Part shown: positions 32,317 through 41,779 of the stretch, in pieces
Position numbering within the stretch: position 1 is the first letter of the stretch
Layout of the letters: each line of letters opens with the position of its first letter
From: Prosthecodimorpha staleyi
GTDB taxonomy: Bacteria > Pseudomonadota > Alphaproteobacteria > Rhizobiales > Ancalomicrobiaceae
Direction of reading: 5' to 3'
DNA: 64,000 nucleotides
Assembly (NCBI RefSeq): GCF_018729455.1
Contig: NZ_JAHHZF010000001.1
Span: forward strand, 440,902-504,901
Notes under the pieces: model-generated
Told to the model about the DNA's origin: nothing
Databases searched by the model: none
The model's input: only the letters and a program-made list of their open reading frames with translations
Translations under genes and position numbers: made by a program

Positions 32317-32946
32317 ATGACCCGCTTCCTGCCGTCTCCCCGCCGGGTCGCCGCCCCGGCCCGATTTCGCACCGTCGGCCTCCGCTTCGGGCGGATGGCG
32401 CTCGGCATGGCCCTGGTCCTGGCGCCGGCCGTCGCGCCGGCGCAGGCCGAAGTTCAGAAGATCATGCTTCTGTGCGGCGGCACCCAGCAGCTCTGCCCCT
32501 GGTTTCGGGCCGGCGTTGAGCCGCCCGAGGGCTGGGTCGAGGATCGCGCCAGCGGTCAGCGCAACGAGATCGTGGTTCTTTTGCCGGCCGGCACGACGCT
32601 CGACGACGCCGACCGCTGGGCCTATGCCCGCGCCGTCTACAATCCGGAGCGCATGGCGCTCGACAGGGTGGTGGCCGGCGACATCGAGCGGCTCAAGGCG
32701 GAGAGCCCCGGCCTCGCGGTCACGCCGCAGGTCGACCGCACGGGCCCCGGCGGCCGCATCGTGAAGGTCTACGACCTCGCGGAGGACCAGGACGGCACGG
32801 CGGTCGCCGAGCGGGTCGCGACCTTCGACGACACCGACAAGGACGGCAACGCCTTCACGGTCTCGCTGACGGTCGCGATCCAAGGCGAGGACCGGCGCGG
32901 CGAAGCCGTCGCGCTGCTCGACCGCCTGATCGAGAGCTACCGCTGA
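32317..32946 (+). CDS. Exported hypothetical protein, paralogue of the previous gene
   Basis: A 209-residue exported protein. The signal sequence is long and Arg-rich at the front (RRVAAPARFRTVGLRFGRMALGMALVL in part), ending near AQA|E. A Cys pair (LLCGGTQQLC) and the PEGWVEDRASG segment match the previous gene, followed by VVLLPAGTTLDDADRWAYARAVYNP. GAGGAG lies about 10 bases before ATG 32317. It is probably co-transcribed with the previous gene. Possible role as a periplasmic factor is inference only. Confidence 0.7.
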   Translation: MTRFLPSPRRVAAPARFRTVGLRFGRMALGMALVLAPAVAPAQAEVQKIMLLCGGTQQLCPWFRAGVEPPEGWVEDRASGQRNEIVVLLPAGTTLDDADRWAYARAVYNPERMALDRVVAGDIERLKAESPGLAVTPQVDRTGPGGRIVKVYDLAEDQDGTAVAERVATFDDTDKDGNAFTVSLTVAIQGEDRRGEAVALLDRLIESYR

Positions 32947-32959
32947 CCGGCTGGCCCGC

Positions 32960-33586
32960 TCAGTTCGGCGGGATGAAGGCCTGCGAGATCGTCTGAAAGG
33001 CCGGCAGGGCCTCGAGCCGCGCGGTGCGCGCAGCCAGCGACGGATGGGCGGCGGCATCGAACAGGCCCGGATGGGCCTCGCGCACGAAGCGCAGGGAAGC
33101 GGCGAGCGCGATGTCGGCATGGCCGAGCCGTCCGCCGAACAGGGCCGCCTCCGGCGCGGCCGCCGAAACCGCCTCCAACGCGGCGAGCGTACCGGCAATC
33201 TGTCGGCGACGGCGGCCGACCAGCAGGTCGGACGCCTCCACATGCAGCCGCATCTCGTAGAACAGGCTGACCGCCACCTCGCCGAGCCCGGTTGAAAGCC
33301 CGATCACCCGGAGCGCCCGGCGCCTTTCGTCCGGATCGGCCGGCATCAGCACGGCCTCCGGCGCGGCCAGCTCGTCCAGCCAGGCGAGTATGACGTGGCT
33401 GTCGGTCAGCACGTCGCCCGCCTCGGTGACCAGGGTCGGCACGCGGGCGAGCGGGTTCAGTTCAATCAGCTTTTCGACATCGCCGAAGCTCGACCAGGGC
33501 CGATGCTCGAAGCCATGGCCGTAGAGGGTCAGGGCCAGGCCGACGCGCCGCACGAAGGGAGAATCATACTGCCCGATCAGGATCAT
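32960..33586 (-). CDS. Glutathione S-transferase family protein
   Basis: A 208-residue cytosolic GST. The N-terminal thioredoxin-like domain reads ILIGQYDSPFVRRVGLALTLYG, the Ser/Tyr catalytic region being in YDSPF, then ARVPTLVTEAGDVLTDSHVIL with the glutathione gamma-glutamyl-binding motif VPTL and D-S. The C-terminal helical domain follows, with FGGRLGHADIALAASLRF as the N-capping box region. ATG 33586 is favoured by GAGGAG eight bases upstream over TTG at 33592. It lies 38 bases downstream of fhs on the same strand. Substrate unknown. Confidence 0.92.
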   Translation of the reverse strand: MILIGQYDSPFVRRVGLALTLYGHGFEHRPWSSFGDVEKLIELNPLARVPTLVTEAGDVLTDSHVILAWLDELAAPEAVLMPADPDERRRALRVIGLSTGLGEVAVSLFYEMRLHVEASDLLVGRRRRQIAGTLAALEAVSAAAPEAALFGGRLGHADIALAASLRFVREAHPGLFDAAAHPSLAARTARLEALPAFQTISQAFIPPN

Positions 33587-33624
33587 GTGCAACTCTCCTC
33601 GCGCGGCGCATCAGGTTTTCTCGA

Positions 33625-35301
33625 TCAGCTCAGCCCTTCGATTTGGCCGTCGGCGCCGAGGCGGATATGCTCGGCCGACGGGATCTTGGGCAGGCCCGGC
33701 ATGGTCATGATGTCACCGCAGATGACCACCAGGAAACCCGCGCCGGCGGAAAGCCGGACCTCGCGGATCGGGATGGCATGGCCGGTCGGCGCGCCCTTGA
33801 TCTCCGGGTCGGCCGAGAAGGACGACTGGGTCTTGGCCACGCAGATCGGCAGGTCGCCGTAGCCGGCCGCCTCCAGATCCTTGAAGCGCTTCTTGATCTT
33901 GCTGTCGGCCACGACCGAGCCGGCGCGGTAGATTTCCTTGGCGATGGTCTCGACCTTGGTGAGGAGCGGCATCTCGGAGGGGTAGAGCGGCTTGAAGCCG
34001 CCGGCCTTCGGGCCTTCCGCGATCTCGACCACGGCGCGGGCCAGTTCTTCAGAACCCTTGGAGCCCTCGCCCCAGTGGGTGCAGACGATCGCCTTCGCGC
34101 CGAGCTTGTCGCGGCAGAGATCGACGATCAGCTGCAGTTCGGCATCGGTGTCGGAGACGAACTTGTTGATGCCGACCACGGCCGGCACGCCGAACTTGCC
34201 GACATTCTCGACATGCCGGGCGAGATTGGCGAAGCCGGCTTCCAGCGCGGCGAGGTTCTCCTTGCCGAGATCCTCCTTCTTGACGCCGCCATGCATCTTG
34301 AGCGCGCGCACGGTCGCCACGATCACGGCCGCGTCCGGCGCCAGTCCGGCCTTGCGGCACTTGATGTCGAAGAACTTCTCCGCGCCCAGATCGGCGCCGA
34401 AGCCGGCCTCGGTGACGACGTAGTCGGCGAGCTTCAGCGCGGTCCGGGTGGCGCGGACCGAGTTGCAGCCATGGGCGATGTTGGCGAAGGGGCCGCCATG
34501 CACGAAGGCCGGCGTGCCTTCGAGCGTCTGCACCAGGTTCGGCTGGAAGGCGTCCTTGAGCAGCACCGTCATCGACGGCGAGGCCTTCAGGTCGCCGGCC
34601 GTGACCGAGCCCTTGCCGCGCGTTTCGGCGACCACCATCCGGGCGAGCCGGGCCTCGAGATCGGCGAGATCGGTCGCCAGGCAGAACACCGCCATGACCT
34701 CGGAGGCGACGGTGATGTCGAAGCCGTCCTCGCGCGGGAAGCCGTTGGAGACGCCGCCGAGCGAGGAGACGATCGAGCGCAGCGCGCGGTCGTTCATGTC
34801 CATCACCCGGCGCCAGGCGACGCGGCGCGGGTCGATGTCGAGCGTGTTGCCCCAGTAGATGTGGTTGTCGAGCATCGCGGCGAGCAGATTGTGCGCCGAG
34901 GTGATGGCGTGGAAGTCGCCGGTGAAATGAAGGTTGATCGCCTCCATCGGGATGACCTGCGCCCAGCCGCCGCCGGCCGCGCCGCCCTTCACGCCGAAGC
35001 AGGGGCCGAGCGACGGCTCGCGCAGCGCGATCGCGGCCTTCTTGCCGATCCGGGTCAGGCCGTCGCCGAGGCCGACCGTGGTGGTCGTCTTGCCCTCGCC
35101 GGCCGGGGTCGGGTTGATCGCGGTGACCAGGATCAGCTTGCCGTCCGGGCGCTCGGCCTGGGCGGCGATGAACTCGTTCGACACCTTGGCGATGTGGTGG
35201 CCGTAGGGATGGAGCGACTCGTAAGGAATGCCGAGCTTGGCGCCGATCTCGACGATCGGCTTCGGCGTCACGCTGCGGGCGATTTCGATGTCGCTCTTCA
35301 T
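33625..35301 (-). CDS. fhs: Formate--tetrahydrofolate ligase
   Basis: Encodes 558 residues. FTHFS makes 10-formyl-THF from formate, THF and ATP, feeding purine and fMet synthesis and C1 assimilation. [23 protein letters not shown] is split here by its ATP-binding GEGKTTTT (about residues 68-75), [19 protein letters not shown] is the substrate signature and [12 protein letters not shown] is typical. Start ATG 35301 has GGGGAGG 7 bases before it; the frame is open to 35334. It is present in alphaproteobacteria that use methylated or one-carbon compounds. Upstream lies a 442-base gap with repeated motifs (35346-35388). Confidence 0.97.
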   Translation of the reverse strand: MKSDIEIARSVTPKPIVEIGAKLGIPYESLHPYGHHIAKVSNEFIAAQAERPDGKLILVTAINPTPAGEGKTTTTVGLGDGLTRIGKKAAIALREPSLGPCFGVKGGAAGGGWAQVIPMEAINLHFTGDFHAITSAHNLLAAMLDNHIYWGNTLDIDPRRVAWRRVMDMNDRALRSIVSSLGGVSNGFPREDGFDITVASEVMAVFCLATDLADLEARLARMVVAETRGKGSVTAGDLKASPSMTVLLKDAFQPNLVQTLEGTPAFVHGGPFANIAHGCNSVRATRTALKLADYVVTEAGFGADLGAEKFFDIKCRKAGLAPDAAVIVATVRALKMHGGVKKEDLGKENLAALEAGFANLARHVENVGKFGVPAVVGINKFVSDTDAELQLIVDLCRDKLGAKAIVCTHWGEGSKGSEELARAVVEIAEGPKAGGFKPLYPSEMPLLTKVETIAKEIYRAGSVVADSKIKKRFKDLEAAGYGDLPICVAKTQSSFSADPEIKGAPTGHAIPIREVRLSAGAGFLVVICGDIMTMPGLPKIPSAEHIRLGADGQIEGLS

Positions 35302-35345
35302 GGACTGTCCTCCCCTGGAGATTGATGGCCGCAAGGCCTTGCATT

Positions 35346-35388
35346 TGCGACTTTTGTTGCATGCGACGGAAATCGCTGTCCATGCGAC
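35346..35388 (-). promoter_or_regulatory. Three GTCGCA repeats upstream of fhs, candidate regulator site
   Basis: On the minus strand GTCGCA occurs at 35388-35383, 35367-35362 and 35351-35346, all in one orientation, 45-87 bases upstream of the fhs ATG. The first two are followed by TGC/TG in the pattern GTCGCATG. Centre spacings are 21 and 16 bases. No known regulator is identified. The remaining gap to 35743 holds no gene; it contains a perfect 15-bp tandem repeat at 35677-35706 and no plausible riboswitch fold was spotted. Confidence 0.35.
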
Positions 35389-35676
35389 CGGCGGGCGCGC
35401 GACCGAAAGGTCTCCCCGCGCGCCCCGCCCGTCGGCACAGGGCCAGAAGCCCGCCTCATGACGACGGCGAGCTTACGCGCGCGCCGTCGACGGGCCAAGC
35501 CCCGGAGCCGACGCAAGTCTTCCTGCGAGCGACAAGGCGACGCAGCGTCGCCTGCCGGGCCCGACCCATGCGGCAGCGTCATGGCAGCGCGAATGGTCGC
35601 AGGGGCACGGCACGGCCCCCTTCCGGGCCGGTTGCCGGCCAGACCGTCCCGATCGACCCGGCATCCGCCGGCGAGG

Positions 35677-35706
35677 CCCCGACCCGACCCGCCCCGACCC
35701 GACCCG
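35677..35706. repeat. Two tandem copies of a 15-bp C-rich unit
   Basis: The unit ccccgacccgacccg occurs at 35677-35691 and 35692-35706 without mismatch, in the fhs upstream gap. It is simple-sequence-like, with an internal gaccc period, and looks like slippage. Confidence 0.85.
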
Positions 35707-35743
35707 CACCGTCCCGCTCGGTCCGAATCCGCCGCCGACCGCA

Positions 35744-36511
35744 TCAGCGCCGTGGCGGCACGCGTCCCTCCTCCTGAAACAGCCGCGCCGCCGCGTCGAA
35801 CCCGGCCCAGGCGGCCGCCGCCAATGCCCCGCCGACCGAGACGCGCCGCACGCCGCGCGCGGCGAGATCGGCGACGCGCATGTCCGGCCCGCGCATCAGC
35901 ACGTTGATCGGCTTCGGCGCCACCGCGCGCACGGTCTCGGCGATCTCGTCGAGGTCGGTCATGCCCGGGGCGTAGAGGCAATCGGCGCCGGCCTCCGCGA
36001 AGGCGGTCAGGCGGGCGATGACCTCGGCGAGATCCGGCCGTCCGACCAGATAGGCTTCGCTGCGCGCGACCAGCAGCGTGTCGCCGCCGGCGGCATCGAT
36101 CGCCGCCCGTGCCGCAGCGATCCGCGCCACGGCAAGGTCGCGCTCGTAGAGGGCGCCGTCGGCCGCGTCTTCGATCGACAGGCCGGCAATGCCGGTCGCC
36201 ACCGCCAGCGCGACGCTCTCGGCGACGCCCTCCGGCGCCTCGGCGAAACCGTTCTCGAAATCCGCGTTGACCGGGAGATCGGTCGCGCCGGCGAGTTCGG
36301 CAAGATGGGCCAGCACGGTCGCCCGGTCGAGCTCGTAATCCTTGCGCCCGCGCGTCCAGGCGAGCCCCGAACTGGTCGAGGCGACCGCCCGGAAGCCCAT
36401 CGCCTCCAGCCGGCGCAGGCTGCCGAGATCCCACGGATTGGGCAGCAGGAAGCAGCCCTCGCGATGCATCTCGTGGAAATTCCGGCGCTTCTCCGCGGTC
36501 TCGATGGCCAT
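35744..36511 (-). CDS. Isocitrate lyase / PEP mutase family enzyme
   Basis: A 255-residue (beta/alpha)8 protein of the phosphonopyruvate mutase/isocitrate lyase superfamily. LLPNPWDLGSLRRLEAMGF and STSSGLAW are the family's opening motifs, ADFENGF supplies the metal-binding acidic residues, and GLSIEDA gives the next pair. Members include oxaloacetate decarboxylase, methylisocitrate-lyase-like and PEP mutase enzymes; the canonical lyase Cys (KKCGH) is missing, so a carboxylate-cleaving or unknown C-C lyase is likely rather than isocitrate lyase. GGGAGG lies before ATG 36511. Upstream gene is divergent radA. Confidence 0.88.
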   Translation of the reverse strand: MAIETAEKRRNFHEMHREGCFLLPNPWDLGSLRRLEAMGFRAVASTSSGLAWTRGRKDYELDRATVLAHLAELAGATDLPVNADFENGFAEAPEGVAESVALAVATGIAGLSIEDAADGALYERDLAVARIAAARAAIDAAGGDTLLVARSEAYLVGRPDLAEVIARLTAFAEAGADCLYAPGMTDLDEIAETVRAVAPKPINVLMRGPDMRVADLAARGVRRVSVGGALAAAAWAGFDAAARLFQEEGRVPPRR

Positions 36512-36668
36512 GTCCGTCCTCCCTTTGGATTGTTGCAGGCCATTGAAGCACGAGCCGGCGGGCTTGCGCATGCGGGCCGGGCAGCATGGCACGGACGCGC
36601 AAATCCACCCTGTACAAATCAAGAACATTCACGCATCCTGCGCCGACAGACACGCGGGAACCCGATTC

Positions 36669-38198
36669 ATGGCCAAGCGCTCCGCCCGTTTCACCTGCCA
36701 GAACTGCGGCAGCGTCACGACCCGCTGGGCCGGGCGCTGCGACGCCTGCGGCGAGTGGAACACGATCGTGGAGGAAAGCGACGGCGGCGTCGGCGCCGGG
36801 CCGCGCACGATCGGGCTGGCCGGCCGCAAGGGTCGGGTCTTCCCGCTGGTCGGGCTGGCCGGCGAGGCCAGGGAGGCGCCGCGCATCGTCTCCGGCATGA
36901 CCGAACTGGACCGGGTCACCGGTGGCGGCTTCGTGCGCGGCTCGGCCGTTCTGATCGGCGGCGATCCGGGCATCGGCAAGTCGACGCTCCTGATCCAGGC
37001 CGCCGCGCGGCTCGCCCTCAACGGGCAGCGCGTCGTCTATGTCTCGGGCGAAGAGGCGGTCGGCCAGGTCCGGCTCAGGGCCGAACGCCTCGGTCTCGCC
37101 GGTGCGCCGGTGTCGCTCGCCGCCGAGACCAGCGTCGAGGACATCCTCGCCACCCTGCAGGCCGGGCCGACGCCGGGCCTGGTGGTGATCGATTCCATCC
37201 AGACCTTGTGGACCGAGACGGCCGAATCCGCGCCCGGCACCGTCACCCAGGTGCGCGCCTCGGCCCAGGCCCTGATCCGCTACGCCAAGGCGACCGGCGT
37301 CGCTGTCGTGCTGGTCGGCCACGTCACCAAGGACGGCCAGATCGCCGGCCCGCGCGTGGTCGAGCACATGGTCGACGCGGTGCTCTATTTCGAGGGCGAC
37401 GGCGCCGACCGCTTCCGGGTGCTGCGCGCGGTCAAGAACCGGTTCGGGCCGACCGACGAGATCGGCGTCTTCGAGATGACCGGCAGCGGCCTGTCCGAGG
37501 TCGCCAACCCGTCCGAACTGTTCCTCGGCGAGCGCGACGGCAAGTCGCCCGGCGCGGCGGTGTTCGCCGGCATGGAGGGCTCGCGGCCACTGCTGGTCGA
37601 GATCCAGGCCCTGGTTGCGCCGACCTCGCTCGGCACGCCGCGCCGTGCCGTGGTCGGCTGGGACGGCAACCGCCTGTCGATGGTGCTGGCGGTCCTTGAC
37701 GCCCATTGCGGGGTGCGGCTCGCCAGCCACGACGTCTATCTGAATGTCGCCGGCGGCCTGCGAATCCAGGAGCCGGCGGCCGATCTGGCGGTCGCCGCGG
37801 CCCTGGTCTCCTCGCTCAGCGGGGTTGCTCTTCCCCGCAATAGCGTCTATTTCGGCGAAGTCAGTCTCTCGGGATCGATCCGGCCGGTCGCCCGTTCGGA
37901 CCAGCGTCTCAAGGAGGCGGAAAGGCTTGGATTCACGGGGGGAATCGTGCCCCTCGCCAATCTCGGAGAAGCTGCCGGCGGAGCTCTGTCGGGTGCCGTT
38001 TCCGGGGTCGAGGCGCTTGCCGATCTGGTCGCCCGGGTGGCGGCCGGCTCTGCAGGACTCGAGGCTCCGGCACGCAACCCTGGGATCTCCGCTCGGCCCG
38101 CCCCGAAGCCGGCGGTCGCGTTCGATCGTGATCGCAGGCCTGCCGGGAATCGTGCTATCGAAGGAGCGCCCGGCCGGCTGGCAGGGGGCCCAACCTGA
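36669..38198 (+). CDS. radA: DNA repair protein RadA
   Basis: Encodes 509 residues. RadA is a DnaB-like helicase that extends D-loops in recombination. An N-terminal C4 zinc finger has Cys10/13 and Cys24/27, then a RecA-like ATPase with Walker A GGDPGIGKST and the RadA KNRFG motif, followed by a Lon-protease-like C-terminal domain (from about residue 320). The longer frame to 36342 is not credible; ATG 36669 gives MAKRSARFTCQNCG, which is the family start. It is followed 18 bases later by cvpA, the conserved radA-cvpA-purF order. Confidence 0.97.
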   Translation: MAKRSARFTCQNCGSVTTRWAGRCDACGEWNTIVEESDGGVGAGPRTIGLAGRKGRVFPLVGLAGEAREAPRIVSGMTELDRVTGGGFVRGSAVLIGGDPGIGKSTLLIQAAARLALNGQRVVYVSGEEAVGQVRLRAERLGLAGAPVSLAAETSVEDILATLQAGPTPGLVVIDSIQTLWTETAESAPGTVTQVRASAQALIRYAKATGVAVVLVGHVTKDGQIAGPRVVEHMVDAVLYFEGDGADRFRVLRAVKNRFGPTDEIGVFEMTGSGLSEVANPSELFLGERDGKSPGAAVFAGMEGSRPLLVEIQALVAPTSLGTPRRAVVGWDGNRLSMVLAVLDAHCGVRLASHDVYLNVAGGLRIQEPAADLAVAAALVSSLSGVALPRNSVYFGEVSLSGSIRPVARSDQRLKEAERLGFTGGIVPLANLGEAAGGALSGAVSGVEALADLVARVAAGSAGLEAPARNPGISARPAPKPAVAFDRDRRPAGNRAIEGAPGRLAGGPT

Positions 38199-38216
38199 TC
38201 GGCGAGTGTTCGAGCA

Positions 38217-38876
38217 ATGGATTTCCTGACCGTCCTCGACGGCATCGTCATCGTCGTCGTGCTCGTCTCCGCGCTGCTCGCCATGTATCGCGGGCTGATG
38301 CGGGAAGTCTTCTCGATCGCGTCCTGGGCCGTCGCGGCCGGGGCCGCCTTCTACTTCCACAAGCCGCTGCTCCCCTACGCCAAGCAGTATATCTCGAACG
38401 ACTATGTCGCTCTCGGTGTGGTCGCCGGCGGCGTGTTCCTGGTGGTGCTGATCGTGGTCAGCTACATCACCATGAAGATCTCCGACTTCGTGCTCGACAG
38501 CGCCTTCGGCGCGCTCGACCGCTCGGCCGGCTTCCTGTTCGGCGCGGCGCGCGGCGTGCTGCTGCTCGTCGTGGCGATGATGTTCTTCAACTGGTTCGTG
38601 CCGGTCGCCCAGCAGCCGAAATGGGTCGCCTCGGCCAAGTCGAAGCCGGTGCTCGACTATCTCGGTCAGCAGCTGATCGCGGCGCTGCCGGAGAATGCCG
38701 AGGAGACGATCCTCAACAAGCTCAGGAAGCGCAAGGACGGCGACATGCCGGCCGAGCCGGGCGACCAGGATGCGCGGCCGACCACGCCGCAGCGCAGCGG
38801 CATCACGGATCCGGCCTACAAGGTCGGCGCCCGCAAAGGCCTCGACCAGTTGATCACCACGTCGGCGCGGCCCTGA
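38217..38876 (+). CDS. cvpA: CvpA family protein
   Basis: A 219-residue inner-membrane protein with four hydrophobic segments in the first 130 residues (LDGIVIVVVLVSALLAMYRGLMREVFSIASW is the start of the family core; the pieces shown are shorter in any one motif), then a charged, probably cytosolic C-terminus. CvpA is required for colicin V production in E. coli and is linked to envelope stress tolerance. It follows radA by 18 bases and precedes purF by 278 bases; the cvpA-purF link is conserved even in enterobacteria. Function beyond that is not known. Confidence 0.93.
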   Translation: MDFLTVLDGIVIVVVLVSALLAMYRGLMREVFSIASWAVAAGAAFYFHKPLLPYAKQYISNDYVALGVVAGGVFLVVLIVVSYITMKISDFVLDSAFGALDRSAGFLFGAARGVLLLVVAMMFFNWFVPVAQQPKWVASAKSKPVLDYLGQQLIAALPENAEETILNKLRKRKDGDMPAEPGDQDARPTTPQRSGITDPAYKVGARKGLDQLITTSARP

Positions 38877-39154
38877 GCCGCAGCCCGTGCATGGGCGGGT
38901 CGCGCGGATGCGCTGGCATTCGCGGCGCGGACGCCCGATATGGAAGGGATCGCCGGTGGGCGGGTTGAACCCCGCACCGCCGGCTTTGGGTTTTCCGGGG
39001 TCCGGGTTTCGATCGCCTCTGCGGAGGCGGCCGCGCCGAACCGCCCCGGTCCATGGTACGGGCGGTGCCTGTCGACCGCCGATCCGACCGCGATCGCCGC
39101 TCCCCCGGCGATCCCGGCCGTTCCGGGACTGAGGTCCCCTCGGAGACGATGCGC

Positions 39155-40642
39155 ATGACTGAGATCACCGGCGAGGCGGACCACGGTCTACCGTTCGGCA
39201 ACAGCGACGACGACGATCGCTTCCACGAGGAATGCGGCGTGTTCGGCGTCTTCGCCCATCCCGAGGCGGCCGCCCTGACAGCCCTCGGGCTGCACGCCCT
39301 GCAGCATCGCGGCCAGGAGGCGGCCGGCATCGTCTCCTTCGACGGCCAGCAGTTCCATGTCGAGCGCCATATCGGCCTGGTCGGCGACAATTTCGCCAAG
39401 CCGAGCGTGATCGACCGGCTGAAGGGCAACCGCGCCATCGGCCACACCCGCTACGCCACGACCGGCGGGGCGATCCTGCGCAACGTCCAGCCGATGTTCG
39501 CCGAGTTCCACGGCGGCGGCTTCGCGGTCGCCCATAACGGCAACCTCACCAACGCCCTGACTCTGCAGCGCCAGTTGCAGAAGCGCGGCTCGATCTTCCA
39601 GTCGACCTCCGACACCGAAGCCGTCATCCACCTGACCGCGACCTCCGACAAGGGCCCTCTGGTCGACCGCTTCATCGACGCGCTGCGCCAGATCGAGGGT
39701 GCCTATGCCTTCGTGACGCTGTCGGAGAAGAAGATGATCGGCGTGCGCGATCCGCACGGCGTGCGACCGCTGGTGCTCGGTCATGTCGACGGCGCCTTCG
39801 TGCTGGCCTCGGAGACCTGCGCGCTCGACATCATCGGCGGCCGCGTCATCCGCGAGCTCGAACCCGGCGAGATGGTGATCATCACCGAGGAGGGCATCGA
39901 GAGCCTGAAGCCGTTCGGCCCGGCCCGCTCGCGCTTCTGCATCTTCGAGTTCGTCTATTTCGCCCGGCCCGATTCGCTGATCGCCGGCACCAGCATCTAT
40001 TCGGTCCGCAAGCGGATCGGCCGCGAACTGGCGCGCGAGAATCCGGCCGCCGCCGACGTGGTCATCCCGGTGCCGGATTCCGGCACCCCTGCCGCCATGG
40101 GATTCGCCGAGGCCTCCGGCCTGCCCTTCGACCTCGGCATCATCCGCAATCACTATGTCGGCCGCACCTTCATCCAGCCGACCGACTCGATCCGCCATAT
40201 GGGCGTCAAGCTGAAGCACAACCCGAACCGGGCCGTGATCGAAGGCAAGCGCGTCGTGCTGGTCGACGATTCCATCGTCCGCGGCACGACCTCGCAGAAG
40301 ATCGTGCAGATGGTGCGCGACGCCGGCGCGACCGAGGTGCATATGCGCATCGCCTCGCCGCCGACCACCGATCCCTGCTTCTACGGCGTCGACACGCCCG
40401 AGAAGTCGAAGCTGATCGCGTCGCGCATGTCGGTCGAGGAACTGGCCCGCTTCATCAATGTCGACAGCCTGTCCTTCCTGACCATCGACGGGCTCTACCG
40501 CGCGGTCGGCGAGGCGCGGCGCAACAACGAGATGCCGCAATATTGCGATGCCTGCTTCACCGGCGAGTACCCGACCCGGCTGACCGACCGGTCGGGATCC
40601 GACAATGTCCGCCAGCTGAACCTGATCGCCGAGGCGAGCTGA
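39155..40642 (+). CDS. purF: Amidophosphoribosyltransferase PurF
   Basis: About 495 residues. PurF catalyses the first committed step of purine synthesis, making phosphoribosylamine from PRPP and glutamine. The N-terminal Ntn-hydrolase domain begins at catalytic Cys27 (HEECGVFGV), so a 26-residue propeptide is removed by self-cleavage. The C-terminal PRTase domain carries the PRPP loop VVLVDDSIVRGTTS. ATG 39155 is chosen because CGGAG lies 9 bases before it; ATG 39149 is two codons earlier. The protein is feedback-inhibited by purine nucleotides in this family. The SDR gene follows by 179 bases. Confidence 0.97.
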   Translation: MTEITGEADHGLPFGNSDDDDRFHEECGVFGVFAHPEAAALTALGLHALQHRGQEAAGIVSFDGQQFHVERHIGLVGDNFAKPSVIDRLKGNRAIGHTRYATTGGAILRNVQPMFAEFHGGGFAVAHNGNLTNALTLQRQLQKRGSIFQSTSDTEAVIHLTATSDKGPLVDRFIDALRQIEGAYAFVTLSEKKMIGVRDPHGVRPLVLGHVDGAFVLASETCALDIIGGRVIRELEPGEMVIITEEGIESLKPFGPARSRFCIFEFVYFARPDSLIAGTSIYSVRKRIGRELARENPAAADVVIPVPDSGTPAAMGFAEASGLPFDLGIIRNHYVGRTFIQPTDSIRHMGVKLKHNPNRAVIEGKRVVLVDDSIVRGTTSQKIVQMVRDAGATEVHMRIASPPTTDPCFYGVDTPEKSKLIASRMSVEELARFINVDSLSFLTIDGLYRAVGEARRNNEMPQYCDACFTGEYPTRLTDRSGSDNVRQLNLIAEAS

Positions 40643-40821
40643 GCCGCGCCCGTCGTCCGGCGCGACCCGGTTGACGGCGGGCCGCGGCCGGTCCAGACAG
40701 CGGGCCATCGGGAGACTCGGCGTCGCTTTCCGCGATGGCGGTTCTCGACGACCGGGGTCGGCTTCCTGCGGCCCCGGTCGCCCCAGATCGCCCCAAGCCG
40801 CCGCCGGAGCGCCGAGCCAGC

Positions 40822-41553
40822 ATGTCCGACAAGCCCCTCAATGACCGCATCGTCGTGGTGACCGGCGCCTCGCGCGGGATCGGCCGCGCCGTCGCCCTCG
40901 AGATCGCGCGCGCCGGCGCCCATGTGGTCGCGGTCGCGCGCACCGTCGGCGGGCTCGAGGAACTCGACGACGCCATCCTGGCGGTCGGCGGCACCGCCAC
41001 GCTGGTGCCGCTCGACCTGAAGGATTTCGACGCCATCGACCGGCTCGGTGCCGCGCTCTACGGACGCTTCGGCCGCATCGACGGGTTGGTCGGCAATGCC
41101 GGCGTGCTCGGCGTGCTGACCCCGCTCGGCCATGTCGACGTGAAGGTCTGGGACGAGGTGATGGCCGTCAACGTGACCGCCAACTGGCGCCTGATCCGCT
41201 CGTTCGACCCGCTCCTGAAGCAGTCCGGCTCGGGCCGCGCGGTATTCGTCACCTCCGGGGCGGCGCGCAAGCGCAGCGCCTATTGGGGTCCCTATTCGAT
41301 CTCCAAGGCCGCGCTTGAAGCCATGGTGGCGACCTATGCCCGGGAAGGCGCCGTCGCCGGCATCAAGGCCAACCTGATCAATCCCGGTCCGATCCGCACC
41401 GCCATGCGCGAGAAGGCGATGCCGGGCGAGGATGCCGCGACGCTACCGGCCGCCGAGGATCTCGCCCCGCATTTCGTGCCGCTGCTCGGCGCCAGCCAGG
41501 TCGAGACCGGGCGGGTCTGGGACTTCCCAAGCCGGTCCTGGCTGGCCGACTGA
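40822..41553 (+). CDS. SDR-family NAD(P)-dependent oxidoreductase
   Basis: A 243-residue classical short-chain dehydrogenase. The cofactor motif TGASRGIG is at residues 14-21, NAG follows (VGNAGVLG), and the catalytic Ser and YxxxK are seen in FVTSGAARKRSAYWGPYSISKAALE (pieces). The C-terminus has LINPGPIRTAMR, the usual substrate-loop motif. Several alphaproteobacterial genomes carry this SDR beside purF; substrate unknown. ATG 40822 is chosen over 40735 by the family N-terminus (PLNDRIVVVTGAS). It ends next to the convergent unrecognised gene at 41780. Confidence 0.93.
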   Translation: MSDKPLNDRIVVVTGASRGIGRAVALEIARAGAHVVAVARTVGGLEELDDAILAVGGTATLVPLDLKDFDAIDRLGAALYGRFGRIDGLVGNAGVLGVLTPLGHVDVKVWDEVMAVNVTANWRLIRSFDPLLKQSGSGRAVFVTSGAARKRSAYWGPYSISKAALEAMVATYAREGAVAGIKANLINPGPIRTAMREKAMPGEDAATLPAAEDLAPHFVPLLGASQVETGRVWDFPSRSWLAD

Positions 41554-41779
41554 ACACCGCGGCCTTTGTGACGCCACAGCGCATCTGACGCCACGGGCTC
41601 TTGCGGTGCTGCGGCCCTTGTCACCGGGACGGCCCGGCGCGCAGGACGAGACGGCCATTCTGCCGTCAAGCAGCCATGAAGCTGTTGGTCGGCCCCGCCA
41701 GCCGCAACGTCTGCGCCCTCTGCCGACCGCATTCGCGACCCTCGGCCAATCCAGTGCCGGCCGCGTGCGCTTCAGGCTG

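Noticed and set aside
35302-35743. Folate or other riboswitch upstream of fhs
   Set aside because: No conserved aptamer core or paired-stem pattern was recognisable by eye; only short GTCGCA repeats and a C-rich duplication stand out.
35298-38360. 1020-residue minus-strand frame opposite radA
   Set aside because: It is an Arg/Gly/Ala-rich shadow of the radA gene on the other strand; radA has full motif support and no RBS or family match fits the shadow.
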